Shown piece after piece: positions 36,180-45,875 of a stretch of DNA of 64,000 nt. Each line of letters opens with the position of its first letter. The stretch's first letter is position 1. This DNA comes from Cellulomonas sp. KH9 (lineage in GTDB: Bacteria; Actinomycetota; Actinomycetes; Actinomycetales; Cellulomonadaceae). The translations under genes were made by a program, and so were the position numbers. The DNA is taken from assembly GCF_900114185.1 (NCBI RefSeq), contig NZ_FOSE01000001.1, positions 1,141,749 to 1,205,748 on the forward strand, written 5' to 3'. The notes beneath the pieces were generated by a model that saw only the letters and a list, made by a program, of their open reading frames with translations, did not search any database and had not been told where the DNA came from.

Positions 36180-36854
36180 ATGGCTGGAGTCGTGGTCTGC
36201 CACGGCTCGGCGACCGTGCGTGAGCGGCTCGTCGTGACATCGATCGGTGTGCCGTCGCTGGCACCCGTGCGAGCCGCCGCAACAGCGGACGAGCTGATCG
36301 CCCTGGCGCGACGCATCGCCCCCACCGTCGTGCTGCTGGACGCGCACCTGCCCGGGGCCGGCCCCGCCGAGGCGATCCGTCGCCTGCGTGCGGTCGCGCC
36401 CTCCGCGGCGGTCGTCCTGCTGGCAGGCCCCGAGGACGGGGAGGCGCTGGACCGGGCGCTGGCGCTCGGTGCGCGGGGCTTCCTCGCCCCCGACGTCGGC
36501 CGCGCGGAGCTCGCGGCCGTCGCCGCCCACGTGCAGGCGAGCCCCGTGACGTCGGTGCCGGGCGGCCAGCAGGCCGTGCCGCACCCGGCGTCGCCCCTGC
36601 AGGAGTCGCACGCGGCGCGCAGCGACGCCGGTGTCGCGGTCCGCGCCGCCGAGCCCGTCCCCGTGCTGACCAAGCGTGAGATCGAGGTGCTCGTCGGCAT
36701 GAGCCACGGTCGGTCGAACGCCCAGATCGGCCAGGAGCTGTTCCTGTCCGAGGACACGGTCAAGACGCACGCGCGGCGGCTGTTCCGCAAGCTCGGTGCG
36801 TCCGACCGGGCGCAGGCCGTCGCGATCGGCCTGCGGCGCGGGATCATCGACTGA
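36180..36854 (+). CDS. bldM: BldM-like atypical response regulator
   Basis: 224 residues: a receiver-like domain (1-120) and a LuxR/NarL helix-turn-helix (about 160-224). The C-terminus, VLVGMSHGRSNAQIG, ELFLSEDTVKTHARRLF and KLGASDRAQAVAIG, closely matches what I remember of Streptomyces BldM. The receiver keeps a phospho-acceptor-like Asp (VVLLDAHLPG) but has CHG where the acidic pair should be, and lacks the conserved Lys, so it is probably phosphorylation-independent. The order whiB3-bldM-guaB fits Streptomyces. GCGAGGAGG precedes the ATG. Confidence 0.8.
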   Translation: MAGVVVCHGSATVRERLVVTSIGVPSLAPVRAAATADELIALARRIAPTVVLLDAHLPGAGPAEAIRRLRAVAPSAAVVLLAGPEDGEALDRALALGARGFLAPDVGRAELAAVAAHVQASPVTSVPGGQQAVPHPASPLQESHAARSDAGVAVRAAEPVPVLTKREIEVLVGMSHGRSNAQIGQELFLSEDTVKTHARRLFRKLGASDRAQAVAIGLRRGIID

Positions 36855-38420
<1,566 letters not shown>

Positions 38421-38466
38421 CGGGTCCGCGGGCGGGGTCCCCGGTGGGCGCCGGTATCCTCGTCGG

Positions 38467-39591
38467 GTGACCAGCGACATCGAGATCGGGCGGGGCAAGC
38501 GGGGACGCCGGGCGTACTCCTTCGACGACATCGCGGTGGTGCCCTCGCGGCGCACGCGCGACCCGGAGGAGGTGTCGGTCGGCTGGCAGATCGACGCCTA
38601 CCACTTCGACCTGCCCGTCCTGGCCGCGCCGATGGACTCCGTGATGAGCCCCGCGACCGCCGTCGCCCTCGGGCGTGCCGGCGGCCTGGGCGTCCTGGAC
38701 CTCGAGGGCCTGTGGACGCGGTACGAGGACCCGAGCGGGCTGCTCGAGGAGATCGCGTCGCTCGACGCGGCGCACGCCACCGCCCGCATGCAGGAGGTCT
38801 ACGCCGCGCCCATCCGGCCCGAGCTGATCCGGGCGCGGCTGCAGGAGATCCGGGACGCGGGGGTCGTCGTCGCCGGGGCACTGAGCCCGCAGCGCACGCA
38901 GGAGCACTGGCGCACCGTCGTCGACGCGGGCGTGGACCTGTTCGTCATCCGCGGCACCACCGTGTCCGCCGAGCACGTGTCGGGCCGCGCCGAGCCGCTC
39001 AACCTCAAGCGCTTCATCTACGAGCTCGACGTCCCCGTGATCGTGGGCGGCGCGTCGACGTACACGGCGGCGCTGCACCTCATGCGCACCGGTGCGGCCG
39101 GCGTCCTGGTCGGCTTCGGCGGGGGCGCCGCGCACACCACGCGCGTGTCCCTCGGCATCCACGCGCCCATGGCGTCGGCGGTCGCGGACGTCGCCGCCGC
39201 GCGGCGCGACTACCTCGACGAGTCGGGCGGCCGGTACGTGCACGTCATCGCCGACGGCGGCGTGGGGCGCTCCGGGGACCTCGTGAAGGCCATCGCCTGC
39301 GGCGCCGACGCCGTCATGCTGGGTGCGGCGCTGGCGCGGGCCAGCGACGCCCCCGGTCGCGGCTTCCACTGGGGGCCCGAGGCGCACCACCCGCAGCTGC
39401 CCCGCGGCGAGCGCGTCGAGGTCGGCACGGTCGGCACGCTCGACCAGATCCTGTTCGGTCCCGGCCGGACCGCCGACGGCACGCTCAACCTCATCGGCGC
39501 GCTGCGCCGCGCGATGGCCACGACCGGCTACTCCGACCTCAAGGAGTTCCAGCGCATCGAGGTCGTCGTCTCGCCGTACCAGCCGTTCTGA
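38467..39591 (+). CDS. guaB3: GuaB3 family IMP dehydrogenase-related protein
   Basis: 374 residues, an IMPDH-type TIM barrel without CBS domains. The start IEIGRGKRGRRAYSFDDIAVVPSRR and VLAAPMDSVMSP are typical of the GuaB3 group found beside guaB in actinobacteria. The loop that carries the catalytic Cys in IMPDH reads VIRGTTVSAEHVSG here (residues 160-173) and has no Cys, so it cannot be a normal IMPDH. The actual reaction is uncertain. A TATCCT box ends six bases before the GTG. The stop lies inside a 14-bp tandem repeat. Confidence 0.93.
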   Translation: MTSDIEIGRGKRGRRAYSFDDIAVVPSRRTRDPEEVSVGWQIDAYHFDLPVLAAPMDSVMSPATAVALGRAGGLGVLDLEGLWTRYEDPSGLLEEIASLDAAHATARMQEVYAAPIRPELIRARLQEIRDAGVVVAGALSPQRTQEHWRTVVDAGVDLFVIRGTTVSAEHVSGRAEPLNLKRFIYELDVPVIVGGASTYTAALHLMRTGAAGVLVGFGGGAAHTTRVSLGIHAPMASAVADVAAARRDYLDESGGRYVHVIADGGVGRSGDLVKAIACGADAVMLGAALARASDAPGRGFHWGPEAHHPQLPRGERVEVGTVGTLDQILFGPGRTADGTLNLIGALRRAMATTGYSDLKEFQRIEVVVSPYQPF

Positions 39592-39687
39592 ACCAGCCGT
39601 CCCGAACCAGCCGTTCTGAACCAGCCGTCCCGAACCGGCCGACCTGAACCGGTCGACCTGATCCGGTCGACCTGATCCGGCCGGCCC
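39576..39687. repeat. 14-bp tandem repeat, 8 copies
   Basis: Eight uninterrupted units of exactly 14 bases, e.g. GAACCAGCCGTTCT and GAACCAGCCGTCCC alternating in the first four, then GAACCGGCCGACCT, GAACCGGTCGACCT, GATCCGGTCGACCT and GATCCGGCCGGCCC. The first unit holds the last four guaB3 codons and the array ends seven bases before the hydrolase stop on the other strand. The period is not a multiple of three, and units drift in sequence from left to right. Confidence 0.95.
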
Positions 39688-39694
39688 CGCCGCC

Positions 39695-40795
39695 TCACCG
39701 GCGGCGGTGCCGGCCCGGTCGCCGCACGGGCAGGCGCGGGCGCGACGGTGCGGGTCCGCGGGGCCGCGGCGCACGGTCGGCGGCGGCCGCCGCGGCACCG
39801 AGCGTCACCGTGCCCGCCAGCCACCGCGCCGTCGCGGCGTAGGCCTCCCGACGCACGGCGGGCGGGGACAGCACCACGTCGTGCAGGGCGTCCGCGATGC
39901 GCATGATCGTCACGTGCCGGCCCAGGTCGGCCGCCCGGCGGGCCACGCCGTCGACGTCGAGCGCGACGTCCGCCCGCGTCATCGACGGGTCCCAGCGGGG
40001 CAGCAGCGCGCTGCGGGTCGAGAGCAGCACGAGGGCCGGCACCTGCAGGTCCAGACCGCGGGCGAGCCGGTCCTGCCCGGCGAGGATCGCGGCGAGCCAC
40101 CCGGAGGTGACGCGGAACCCGCGCTCCGGACGCCACGTGAGGTCGTAGTGCCACTCGCCGCCGTAGGTGTCGGACAGGACGCGGGTGTAGTAGCCGCGGT
40201 CGACCACCGGCAGCCGGTGGGCGGGCCGCAGCCACGCGTCGGCCAGCAGCACGGGCTCGAGCAGCGCGCGTCCGACCTCACGGAGCTGGAGCTCGAGCCA
40301 GGGGGAGTTCAGCACGAGCGCGGCCGCCTCGCCCGGGTGGCGCGCCGCCCACAGGCTGAGGGTGAGCCCACCGGTCGAGTGGCCCATGACCACGAGCCGC
40401 CGCGGCCGGTCCGGTGGCACGTCCTGCGCCATCACCGCGCGGGCGGCGGCGACGTCCTCGTCGTAGGTCGCCAGGTCCGTCACGAACCCCGGGATCTGGC
40501 CCGGTCGCAGGCTACGGCCGTAGCGGCGCAGGTCGAGCGCGAAGAACCGGGCGCCCTGGGTGGCCCAGAAGTCGGCCAGCTCGGTCTGGAAGAAGTAGTC
40601 CGACCACCCGTGGACGTACAGGACGTCCAGCCCCAGGTCGGGGTCGTCCGCGGCCGGGACCCGGCGGACGAGGGTGGCGACCACGGGTCCGGCGTCGTCC
40701 GGCGGCAGCGGCAGCGTGTGCTGCTCGTAGCCGGGGCCGAGCACGTCCGGGCGCCACCCGGGCACCGGGTCGGCAGCGTCGTCGCCGGACGTCAT
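39695..40795 (-). CDS. Alpha/beta hydrolase (lysophospholipase-like)
   Basis: 366 residues. LYVHGWSDYFFQTELADF carries the oxyanion HG, the nucleophile Ser is in VVMGHSTGGLTLSLWAARHPG, and the catalytic His is in IADALHDVVLS, as in serine-aminopeptidase-like lysophospholipases. The last 40 residues are an Arg/Pro-rich basic tail. The substrate is unknown. It begins four bases after the stop of the siderophore ATPase gene. The ATG at 40795 (second codon after a GTG) lies six bases after a TACCGT box inside the end of that gene. Confidence 0.85.
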   Translation of the reverse strand: MTSGDDAADPVPGWRPDVLGPGYEQHTLPLPPDDAGPVVATLVRRVPAADDPDLGLDVLYVHGWSDYFFQTELADFWATQGARFFALDLRRYGRSLRPGQIPGFVTDLATYDEDVAAARAVMAQDVPPDRPRRLVVMGHSTGGLTLSLWAARHPGEAAALVLNSPWLELQLREVGRALLEPVLLADAWLRPAHRLPVVDRGYYTRVLSDTYGGEWHYDLTWRPERGFRVTSGWLAAILAGQDRLARGLDLQVPALVLLSTRSALLPRWDPSMTRADVALDVDGVARRAADLGRHVTIMRIADALHDVVLSPPAVRREAYAATARWLAGTVTLGAAAAAADRAPRPRGPAPSRPRLPVRRPGRHRRR

Positions 40796-40799
40796 CACC

Positions 40800-41675
40800 T
40801 CACGGTACGGGCTGGGCCGCCGGGCGCTCGGCGGGCGGCACGCGGGGGCCGTCGTCGGACGGCTGCGCTGCCCGGCCCGTGCGGTGCCGGCCGAGGGGCA
40901 GCACGAGGGGGCAGCCGCTGACCGGGTCGGGCACGACGCGCGCGGCCATCCCGAAGACGTCGCGCACCATCGTCTCGGTGACGACGTCGGACGGGTCGCC
41001 CTGCGCGTACAGCCGCCCGTCGGTCATGGCGACCAGGTGGTCGGCGTAGCGGGCGGCGAGGTTCAGGTCGTGCAGCACCATGACGATCGTCGTGCCGTGG
41101 TCGCGGTTGAGGTCCACCAGCAGGTCGAGGACCTCCACCTGGTGCGCCACGTCGAGGAAGGTCGTGGGCTCGTCGAGCAGCAGGATGTCGGTCTGCTGGG
41201 CGAGCGCCATGGCGATCCACACGCGCTGCCGCTGCCCGCCGGAGAGCTCGTCGACGGGTCGGTCGGCCAGGTCGAGGATGTCGGTGGCCCGCAGCGCCTC
41301 CTCGACCACGGCGTCGTCCTCCGCCGTCCAGCGCCGGAACCAGCCCTGGTGCGGGTACCGCCCGCGCCCGACCAGGTCGGCGACGGCGATGCCCTCCGGG
41401 CTGACCGGAGCCTGGGGCAGCAGCCCCAGCACGGTGGCGACCTCCCGCGACGGCATGGCGTCGATGGGGGTGCCGTCGAGCAGCACACGGCCGGCGCGGG
41501 CGCGCAGCAGCCGGGCCATCGCCCGCAGCAGCGTCGACTTGCCGCAGCCGTTGGCACCCACGATGGCCGTGACGGCGCCGGGCGGGACCTCCAGGGTCAT
41601 GTCGTGCACCACGACCCGCTCGTCGTAGCCGACGGTCACGCCCTCGACCGCGAGCGTGTGGACGGGGTCCGTCAC
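40800..41675 (-). CDS. Iron-siderophore ABC transporter ATPase
   Basis: 291 residues, FecE/FepC type: Walker A GANGCGKST (about 40-48), LGLLPQAPVSPEGIAVADLVGRGRYPHQ, signature LSGGQRQRVWIAMALAQ, Walker B ILLLDEPTTFLDVAHQ, and a switch His in MVLHDLN. It drives import through the two FecCD permeases upstream, with which it overlaps by four bases (GTGA). A Pro/Arg-rich tail of about 35 residues follows the ATPase fold. Confidence 0.95.
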   Translation of the reverse strand: MTDPVHTLAVEGVTVGYDERVVVHDMTLEVPPGAVTAIVGANGCGKSTLLRAMARLLRARAGRVLLDGTPIDAMPSREVATVLGLLPQAPVSPEGIAVADLVGRGRYPHQGWFRRWTAEDDAVVEEALRATDILDLADRPVDELSGGQRQRVWIAMALAQQTDILLLDEPTTFLDVAHQVEVLDLLVDLNRDHGTTIVMVLHDLNLAARYADHLVAMTDGRLYAQGDPSDVVTETMVRDVFGMAARVVPDPVSGCPLVLPLGRHRTGRAAQPSDDGPRVPPAERPAAQPVP

Positions 41676-42730
41676 AGGGATCCTCCGGAGCGGTTGGTCC
41701 TGGCCAGCAGCCAGAGCAGGTAGGGCGCCCCGAGGACGCCGGTGACGACGCCGACGGGGAAGCGGTGCACCAGCAGGTGCTGGCCGACCAGGTCGGCGAC
41801 GAGCACGAGCAGCGCCCCGACGAGGGCGGCGGGCACCAGCAGCGACCCGGTGCCGCGTACCAGCCGGTGCGCGATGGGGCCGGACAGGAACGCGACGAAG
41901 GCGATCGGACCGGTCGCCGCGGTGGCGACGGCGATGACGGCGACCGCCACCAGCAGCAGCGCCAGCCGCGAACGGTCGGGGCGCACCCCGAGCCCGGCGG
42001 CCGCGTCGTCGCCGAGCTGCAGGGCGGGAAGCCGCCGGGCGAGCACGAGGAGGGTGGGCACCAGCACGGCCAACGCGCCCGCGAGCGGTGCGACACCGGG
42101 CCAGAACGCGGAGTTCAGCGAGCCCGTGAGCCAGCGCAGCGCCTCGCTCGCGTCGTAGACGCCCGCGCGGGTCAGGGCGTACGCGATCACCGAGTCCAGC
42201 ATCGCGCCGACGGCGATGCCGATCAGCACGAGCCGCGCCCCCTGGACGCCGCTGCGCCAGGACAGCGCGTAGATCGCGGCGGCCACGACCAGGCCCGCGA
42301 CGACCGCCACGGCGGACAGCGTGGTGCCGGACAGCCCGAACATCGTGATGGCGACGACCGCCGCGGCGCTCGACCCGGCGCTCACGCCGATGATGTCGGG
42401 GCTGGCCAGGGGGTTGCGCAGCATCGTCTGGAACACGACACCACCCATGCCGAACGCGATCCCGACGAGCACACCGGTGAGCACGCGCGGGGTGCGCAGC
42501 ACCCCGACGTTGAACGACGCACCGGGCACCTGCTCGCCCAGCAGCACGCGCAGCACCTCGCTCGGCGGGTACGAGCGCTCGCCGACGCACAGCGCCACCC
42601 CGGCGACCGCGACGACCGCGACCGCGAGGACCAGCAGCACGACCCGTCGCCGGCGCAGCCGGGCGCGCCGCCCGCGGGCGACGGTCGCACCGGTGGGCAC
42701 GGTGGTGGCGGGCGGCAGCACGGCGGTCAC
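41672..42730 (-). CDS. Iron-siderophore ABC permease 2 (FecCD type)
   Basis: 352 residues with about nine to ten membrane segments after a short Arg-rich cytoplasmic start. Family motifs are LRTPRVLTGVLVGIAFGMGG, TMLRNPLASPDIIGVSAGSS, the coupling loop GDDAAAGLGV and TGPIAFVAFLSGPIAHRLV. It pairs with permease 1 as a heterodimer. GTG start overlaps the permease 1 stop by four bases. Confidence 0.94.
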   Translation of the reverse strand: MTAVLPPATTVPTGATVARGRRARLRRRRVVLLVLAVAVVAVAGVALCVGERSYPPSEVLRVLLGEQVPGASFNVGVLRTPRVLTGVLVGIAFGMGGVVFQTMLRNPLASPDIIGVSAGSSAAAVVAITMFGLSGTTLSAVAVVAGLVVAAAIYALSWRSGVQGARLVLIGIAVGAMLDSVIAYALTRAGVYDASEALRWLTGSLNSAFWPGVAPLAGALAVLVPTLLVLARRLPALQLGDDAAAGLGVRPDRSRLALLLVAVAVIAVATAATGPIAFVAFLSGPIAHRLVRGTGSLLVPAALVGALLVLVADLVGQHLLVHRFPVGVVTGVLGAPYLLWLLARTNRSGGSL

Positions 42731-43782
42731 AGCTCGGCCACCTTGCGTCGCCGGATGATCGCGATGAAGACCGGGGCGCCCAGGACGGCGGTCACGATGC
42801 CGACCTCGATCTCCTGCGGGCGGGCCACGACGCGGCCGACGACGTCGGCGGCCAGCAGCAGGGCGGCCCCGAGGGCTGCGGAGGAGGGCAGCAGCCACCG
42901 GTGGCTGGGCCCCGTGAAGGTACGGGCGAGGTGCGGGACCACCAGACCGACGAACCCGATGGGGCCGGCGGCCGCGACGGCGGTGCCGCACAGCAGCACG
43001 GCGGCGGCCCCGCCGACGGCCCGCACGGCACCGACGCGCCGCCCCAGCCCGACCGCGACGTCGTCACCGAGCGCGATGGCGTCCATGCCGCGGGCGCAGC
43101 CGAGCGCCAGCACGGTGCCCACGACGAGGAAGGGCAGGACCTGCGCGATCTCGGGGAACGAGGCGCGACCCAGGGAGCCGACCTGCCAGAACCGGAACGT
43201 GTCGAGGACGTCGGTCCGCGACAGCAGCACCATGGACACGGCGGAGCCGAGCGCGGCCGTGGTGGCCGCGCCCGCCAGCGCGAGCTTGAGGGGCGTGGCG
43301 CCCTCGCGGCCCAGCGAGGCGATCGCGTACACCAGCACCGAGGAGATCGCGGCGCCCGCGAACGCCAGCCACACGTACTGCGAGAGCGTGGACAGGCCGA
43401 GCAGCATGATGCCCAGCACGACCGCGAGCGAGGCGCCCGAGCTGATGCCGAGCAGCGCGGGGTCCGCCAGCGGGTTGCGGGTCAGGCCCTGCAGCACGGC
43501 CCCGCCCACGCCGAGGGCGGCCCCGACCAGCAGGCCCAGCACGGTCCGGGCGACGCGCGAGCGGACGGCCGCCTGGGCGATGTCGGACGTGTCGGGGGCG
43601 AACACCCCGGCCACGACGTCGGACCAGCCGACCACGCGCGTCCCGAAGGCGAGGGAGGCGACGACGGCCAGCAGCACCGCCAGGGCGCACAGCGCGAGCC
43701 CGACGGTGCGCCGCCGGCGCAGGGCCGCCGGCCGCACCCCTGCGGGTGCGGCCGGCGCGCCCGGCGCGGCGGTCAGCGTCAT
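42727..43782 (-). CDS. Iron-siderophore ABC permease 1 (FecCD type)
   Basis: 351 residues with about nine to ten membrane segments. Motifs are RVARTVLGLLVGAALGVGGA, GLTRNPLADPALLGISSGAS, the coupling loop GDDVAVGLGRRVG and GPIGFVGLVVPHLARTFTGP. The ATG at 43782 overlaps the binding-protein stop by four bases and begins the protein just before its first Arg-rich stretch; a longer frame has no support. Confidence 0.94.
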   Translation of the reverse strand: MTLTAAPGAPAAPAGVRPAALRRRRTVGLALCALAVLLAVVASLAFGTRVVGWSDVVAGVFAPDTSDIAQAAVRSRVARTVLGLLVGAALGVGGAVLQGLTRNPLADPALLGISSGASLAVVLGIMLLGLSTLSQYVWLAFAGAAISSVLVYAIASLGREGATPLKLALAGAATTAALGSAVSMVLLSRTDVLDTFRFWQVGSLGRASFPEIAQVLPFLVVGTVLALGCARGMDAIALGDDVAVGLGRRVGAVRAVGGAAAVLLCGTAVAAAGPIGFVGLVVPHLARTFTGPSHRWLLPSSAALGAALLLAADVVGRVVARPQEIEVGIVTAVLGAPVFIAIIRRRKVAEL

Positions 43783-44834
43783 CCGACGCGCTCGGCGGCG
43801 GCCTGGAAGAGGTCGAGGTACGCGTCGAGCGCCCACGGCACGGACAGGATCGTCGGGCCGGAGGTGGCCGACGCCAGGGGCACGCCGTCCGGCACGACCG
43901 CGACGGACCCGCGCGCGACGGCGGGGATCTTGCTCAGCAGCGGGTCGGCCTGCATCGCGGCGAGCGTGGACTCGTCCCCGTACGTGATGAGGACGTCGAC
44001 GTCGGACAGCACGTCCGCCTGCTCGGCGGACAGGTCGACGAAGAACTGGTCGGTGTCACCCGCGAGCTCGACGACCGAGGGCGCGACGGTCATGCCGAGG
44101 TCCTCGACCAGCTGCACGCGCGCGTCGAGCGGCGTGTACACGCCGATGGTGCTCGGGTCGTCCGGGGCGAGGTACGTGTAGGCGAACGTCTTGCCCTCGA
44201 CGTCGGGGCGCTCGGCCAGCGCGTCGTCGATCTGGGCGAGGACGTCGTCGACGAGCTCCTGCGCCTCGGCCTCGCGGCCCAGCGCCCGGCCGTCGACCAG
44301 GGCCATGTCCTTCCAGTTCGTGCCCCACGCGGCCTCGGGGTACGAGACGGTGGGGGCGATCTGGGACAGCGTGGTCCAGTCCTCCTCGGTCAGGCCCGAG
44401 TAGGCCGCGAGCACCACGTCGGGCTCGGTGTTGTTGACGGCCTCGAAGGGGATCCCCGCGGTCTCGTCGAACAGCACGGGCAGTGCGTCGCCGGTCGCGT
44501 CGAGGGCCTCGAGCCCCTCGTACGTCCAGGGCAGGACGCCGTCGGTGTCGTCGTCGCCGTAGGACGCCTTGGCGAAGCCGACGGGGACGATGCCCAGGGC
44601 GATCGGCACGTCGTGGTTGCCCCAGTTGACGGTGGCGACGCGGGTCGGCTCGGCCTCGATCGTGGTCTCGCCGAAGGTGTTCTCGATCGTCACGGGGAAG
44701 GTGTCGGCGCCCGACCCGGCGGCGGTCGTCGCGGCGGGCTCCGGGTCGGCGGTGCTGCAGGCCGCGAGCAGGAGCGACGCGGCGGTCAGTGCGACCAGGG
44801 GTCGCAGGGCGCGGCGGGAGGGCGCAGTGCGCAT
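43779..44834 (-). CDS. Iron-siderophore substrate-binding lipoprotein
   Basis: 351 residues of the FecB/FepB type. The lipoprotein signal ends in LLLAAC with Cys26. The mature part has TRVATVNWGNHDVPIALGIVP, the ligand-region PDVVLAAYSGLTEEDW and a C-terminal PWALDAYLDLFQAAAERV. It captures ferric siderophore outside the membrane and delivers it to the permeases. It is the first gene of the operon, 71 bases downstream of an iron box, so it is expected to be induced by iron shortage. Confidence 0.94.
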   Translation of the reverse strand: MRTAPSRRALRPLVALTAASLLLAACSTADPEPAATTAAGSGADTFPVTIENTFGETTIEAEPTRVATVNWGNHDVPIALGIVPVGFAKASYGDDDTDGVLPWTYEGLEALDATGDALPVLFDETAGIPFEAVNNTEPDVVLAAYSGLTEEDWTTLSQIAPTVSYPEAAWGTNWKDMALVDGRALGREAEAQELVDDVLAQIDDALAERPDVEGKTFAYTYLAPDDPSTIGVYTPLDARVQLVEDLGMTVAPSVVELAGDTDQFFVDLSAEQADVLSDVDVLITYGDESTLAAMQADPLLSKIPAVARGSVAVVPDGVPLASATSGPTILSVPWALDAYLDLFQAAAERVG

Positions 44835-44905
44835 GGTGTCCTTCGCTGGGGTCGCAGTCGTCGGGGCGTCCGGGACGCCCCGACGGGCCCGCGAGCGCGG
44901 GCTTC

Positions 44906-44924
44906 GTAGGTGAGCCTTACCTTA
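44906..44924 (-). promoter_or_regulatory. DtxR/IdeR iron box
   Basis: The reverse strand reads TAAGGTAAGGCTCACCTAC, matching 15 of 19 positions of the DtxR/IdeR consensus TTAGGTTAGGCTAACCTAA. It stands upstream of the iron-siderophore importer operon, where iron-loaded DtxR/IdeR would repress. Confidence 0.85.
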
Positions 44925-45010
44925 CGGCACGACGCGAGGGGGCGGGAGAGTGACGTGGGCCACGTCCCGCCGGGCCGTTCGTGCCCGTCCCGGCGGCGCC
45001 TCACAGGAAC

Positions 45011-45041
45011 GGACATCTGTCCAGGTCCGGACATGTCTGGA
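45011..45041. promoter_or_regulatory. Candidate FruR operators
   Basis: Two related elements, GGACATCTGTCC (45011-45022) and CCGGACATGTCTGG (45027-45040), each close to a palindrome and sharing the word GGACAT, starting about 18 bases apart. They lie 70-100 bases before the DeoR-type fruR gene, a fitting place for autoregulation of the fructose operon. No known FruR consensus was tested. Confidence 0.5.
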
Positions 45042-45113
45042 TGAGTTGCCGCCTCCCAGGGCCGGGGTGATGCTGGACGAGCCGCCGCACCGGCGGCACC
45101 GGACGGAGTCGAC

Positions 45114-45875
45114 GTGTACGCACCGGAGCGGCACCAGGAGATCCTCACGCGGGCGCGCGCCGACGGCCGCGTCGACGTCACGCGGCTGGCCGCGGAGCTC
45201 GACGTCACCCCGGAGACCATCCGCCGCGACCTGACCGCGCTCGAGCGCCACGGTCTGGTGCGCCGCGTGCACGGCGGGGCGATCCCCGTCGAGCGCCTCG
45301 GGTTCGAGCCCGGGCTCGCCGACCGTCAGGGGCCGCTCTCGGGCGAGAAGGAGCGCATCGCCAAGGCCGCCCTCGACGAGCTGCCCGACGGCGGGGCCGT
45401 CCTGCTCGACGCCGGCGCCGCGACCGTCCGGCTCGCCGAGCTGCTGCCCACCGACCGTGAGCTCGCCGTGGTCACCCACGCGCTGCCGGTCGCGACGGTG
45501 CTGGCGGCCCGTCCCGGCGCCGTCCTGCACCTGGTCGGGGGCACGGTCCGCGGGCGCACGCCGGCCGCCATGGGGACGTGGGCGCTGCGTGACCTCGCCG
45601 AGATCCACGTCGACGTCGCGTTCCTCGACGCCGACGGCATCAGCGTCGAGCACGGTGTCACCACGCCCGACCTCGCCGAGGCCGCCGTCAAGCGGGCGCT
45701 CGTCGCCGCGGCCCGCCGCACCGTGGTGCTCGCCGACCACACCAAGGTGGGCCACGTCGACCTCGCGCACGTCGTCGACGTCGCCGACGTCGACACCCTC
45801 GTCACGGACTCCGACGTCGAGCCCGAGGCGGTCGACGGCATCGAGGCGGCCGGGGTCAGGGTGGTGCGCGCGTGA
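45114..45875 (+). CDS. fruR: DeoR-type regulator of fructose operon
   Basis: 253 residues. A DeoR helix-turn-helix is at about 5-55 (RHQEILTRARADGRVDVTRLA, then VTPETIRRDLTALERHGLVRRVHGG), followed by the sugar-phosphate sensor domain (DAGAATVRLAELLP, VVTHALPVATVLA, GGTVRGRTPAAMG). FruR proteins repress fru genes and respond to fructose-1-phosphate (family knowledge). It is the first gene of the fru operon and overlaps fruK by four bases. GGACGGAG precedes the GTG. Confidence 0.92.
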   Translation: MYAPERHQEILTRARADGRVDVTRLAAELDVTPETIRRDLTALERHGLVRRVHGGAIPVERLGFEPGLADRQGPLSGEKERIAKAALDELPDGGAVLLDAGAATVRLAELLPTDRELAVVTHALPVATVLAARPGAVLHLVGGTVRGRTPAAMGTWALRDLAEIHVDVAFLDADGISVEHGVTTPDLAEAAVKRALVAAARRTVVLADHTKVGHVDLAHVVDVADVDTLVTDSDVEPEAVDGIEAAGVRVVRA

